A stretch of 64,000 nt of DNA from Pseudonocardia autotrophica (GTDB taxonomy: Bacteria > Actinomycetota > Actinomycetes > Mycobacteriales > Pseudonocardiaceae): NCBI RefSeq assembly GCF_000717175.1, contig NZ_JNYD01000005.1, positions 124,001 to 188,000 on the forward strand, given 5' to 3'. Both the position numbers and the translations under genes were made by a program. The number at the start of each line of letters is the position of its first letter. The stretch's first letter is position 1. The notes below the pieces were generated by a model. The model was not told the origin of the DNA. It saw only the letters and a program-made list of their open reading frames with translations, and searched no databases. This document shows, one piece after another, positions 63,685 to 64,000 of this stretch.

Positions 63685-64000
63685 ATGGCACTGCTGCGCG
63701 AGGTCACCGGGTACGTCGCACATGCCGTGCTGTTGGCCTGGTGGCTGTGGATCGTGCTGTCGACGGCGCCGCAGCTGCGCCGGGGCATCCGGGACCGGCG
63801 GACCCGCACCCAGGTGATGTTGATCAAGACCGCCGCCCTCGTCACCGCGGCGCTCCTCGTCGGCGTCATCCACTTCTGGGCCACGGAGTGGTGGCAGGTG
63901 CTCGTCGCGCTGCCGGTGGCCGTCGTGATCGGGATCGTGCTGCACCGCGCCTACCGCAGACTGGTCGCCCCTGCCCGGCACCGGTTGACGATCACCCGCC
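63685..64000 (+). CDS. Integral membrane protein, 3' end beyond window
   Basis: The first 105 codons of a gene that continues past the window edge. ATG at 63685 starts MALLREVTGYVAHAVLLAWW; three hydrophobic segments follow (VLLAWWLWIVLS, AALVTAALLVGVIHFWA and VLVALPVAVVIGIVL). A -10-like TACGCT (63650-63655) and AGGA before the start support expression. No family is recognised. Confidence 0.6.
   Translation, partial: MALLREVTGYVAHAVLLAWWLWIVLSTAPQLRRGIRDRRTRTQVMLIKTAALVTAALLVGVIHFWATEWWQVLVALPVAVVIGIVLHRAYRRLVAPARHRLTITR

Overview
The window is very GC-rich, with G or C at almost every third codon position and many GTG starts. It reads as the chromosome of a mycolate-related or pseudonocardial actinobacterium, most likely Pseudonocardia or a close relative. 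The evidence is gene content: an LpqY-SugABC-type trehalose importer, a fused CydDC, MoeZ, a DUF3107 protein, and the gene order TIGR02569 - moeZ - TetR - DUF3107 - ferritin-like - rhlE, which I recall from the M. tuberculosis Rv3205c-Rv3212 region. I see no rRNA, tRNA, CRISPR array, prophage or insertion sequence.

Layout. 1-4.4 kb: nitrate/nitrite uptake and assimilatory nitrite reductase (narK-nirB-nirD, minus strand). 4.6-24.2 kb: a conserved actinobacterial backbone (TIGR02569 protein, moeZ, hydrolase, TetR, DUF3107, MiaE-like ferritin-fold protein, RhlE helicase, beta-propeller protein). Three blocks interrupt it: a giant low-complexity membrane protein, a copper export pair, and an AurF-like diiron oxygenase/SDR/hydrolase operon facing a TetR-DUF4873 pair across a double operator. 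24.2-28.3 kb: aldo/keto reductase, membrane proteins, a RecB-type nuclease and a PHP phosphoesterase. 28.3-38.7 kb: a respiratory block. cydAB and the fused cydDC flank a tightly overlapping plus-strand operon of a G6PDH-like protein, NDH-2 and a GMC oxidoreductase. 38.8-47.1 kb: housekeeping and single genes, including Nudix, MaoC hydratase, CorA, OsmC, a Rieske protein, a methyltransferase with a long acidic tail, a phosphoesterase and a ParB-like protein. 47.2-54.4 kb: a sugar/polyol ABC import and catabolic operon opposite a ROK repressor. 54.5-59.7 kb: sugC-sugB-sugA-lpqY plus a membrane stress protein, with a CRP-like site ahead of lpqY. 60-62.3 kb: acyl-CoA dehydrogenase plus a CitE/malyl-CoA-lyase-like gene. 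With the MaoC hydratase 20 kb away these look like the last steps of the ethylmalonyl-CoA pathway. 62.7-64 kb: PhzF and a truncated membrane protein.

Many genes are joined by 4-base ATGA/GTGA overlaps, so several operons are probably translationally coupled. Long, near-perfect inverted repeats lie between convergent or adjacent genes. Two pairs share their outer arm sequence: 19772 with 40072, and 47128 with 60008. They appear to be chromosomal families of terminator hairpins.

Most likely undescribed systems: (i) the AurF-like oxygenase operon with its GTTACC-N3-GGTAAC double operator; (ii) the G6PDH-like/NDH-2/GMC electron-feeding operon set inside the cytochrome bd locus; (iii) the 1,136-residue zinc-motif/coiled-coil/repeat membrane protein. 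Family assignments rest on motifs I can read and on recalled homologues; no database search was possible.
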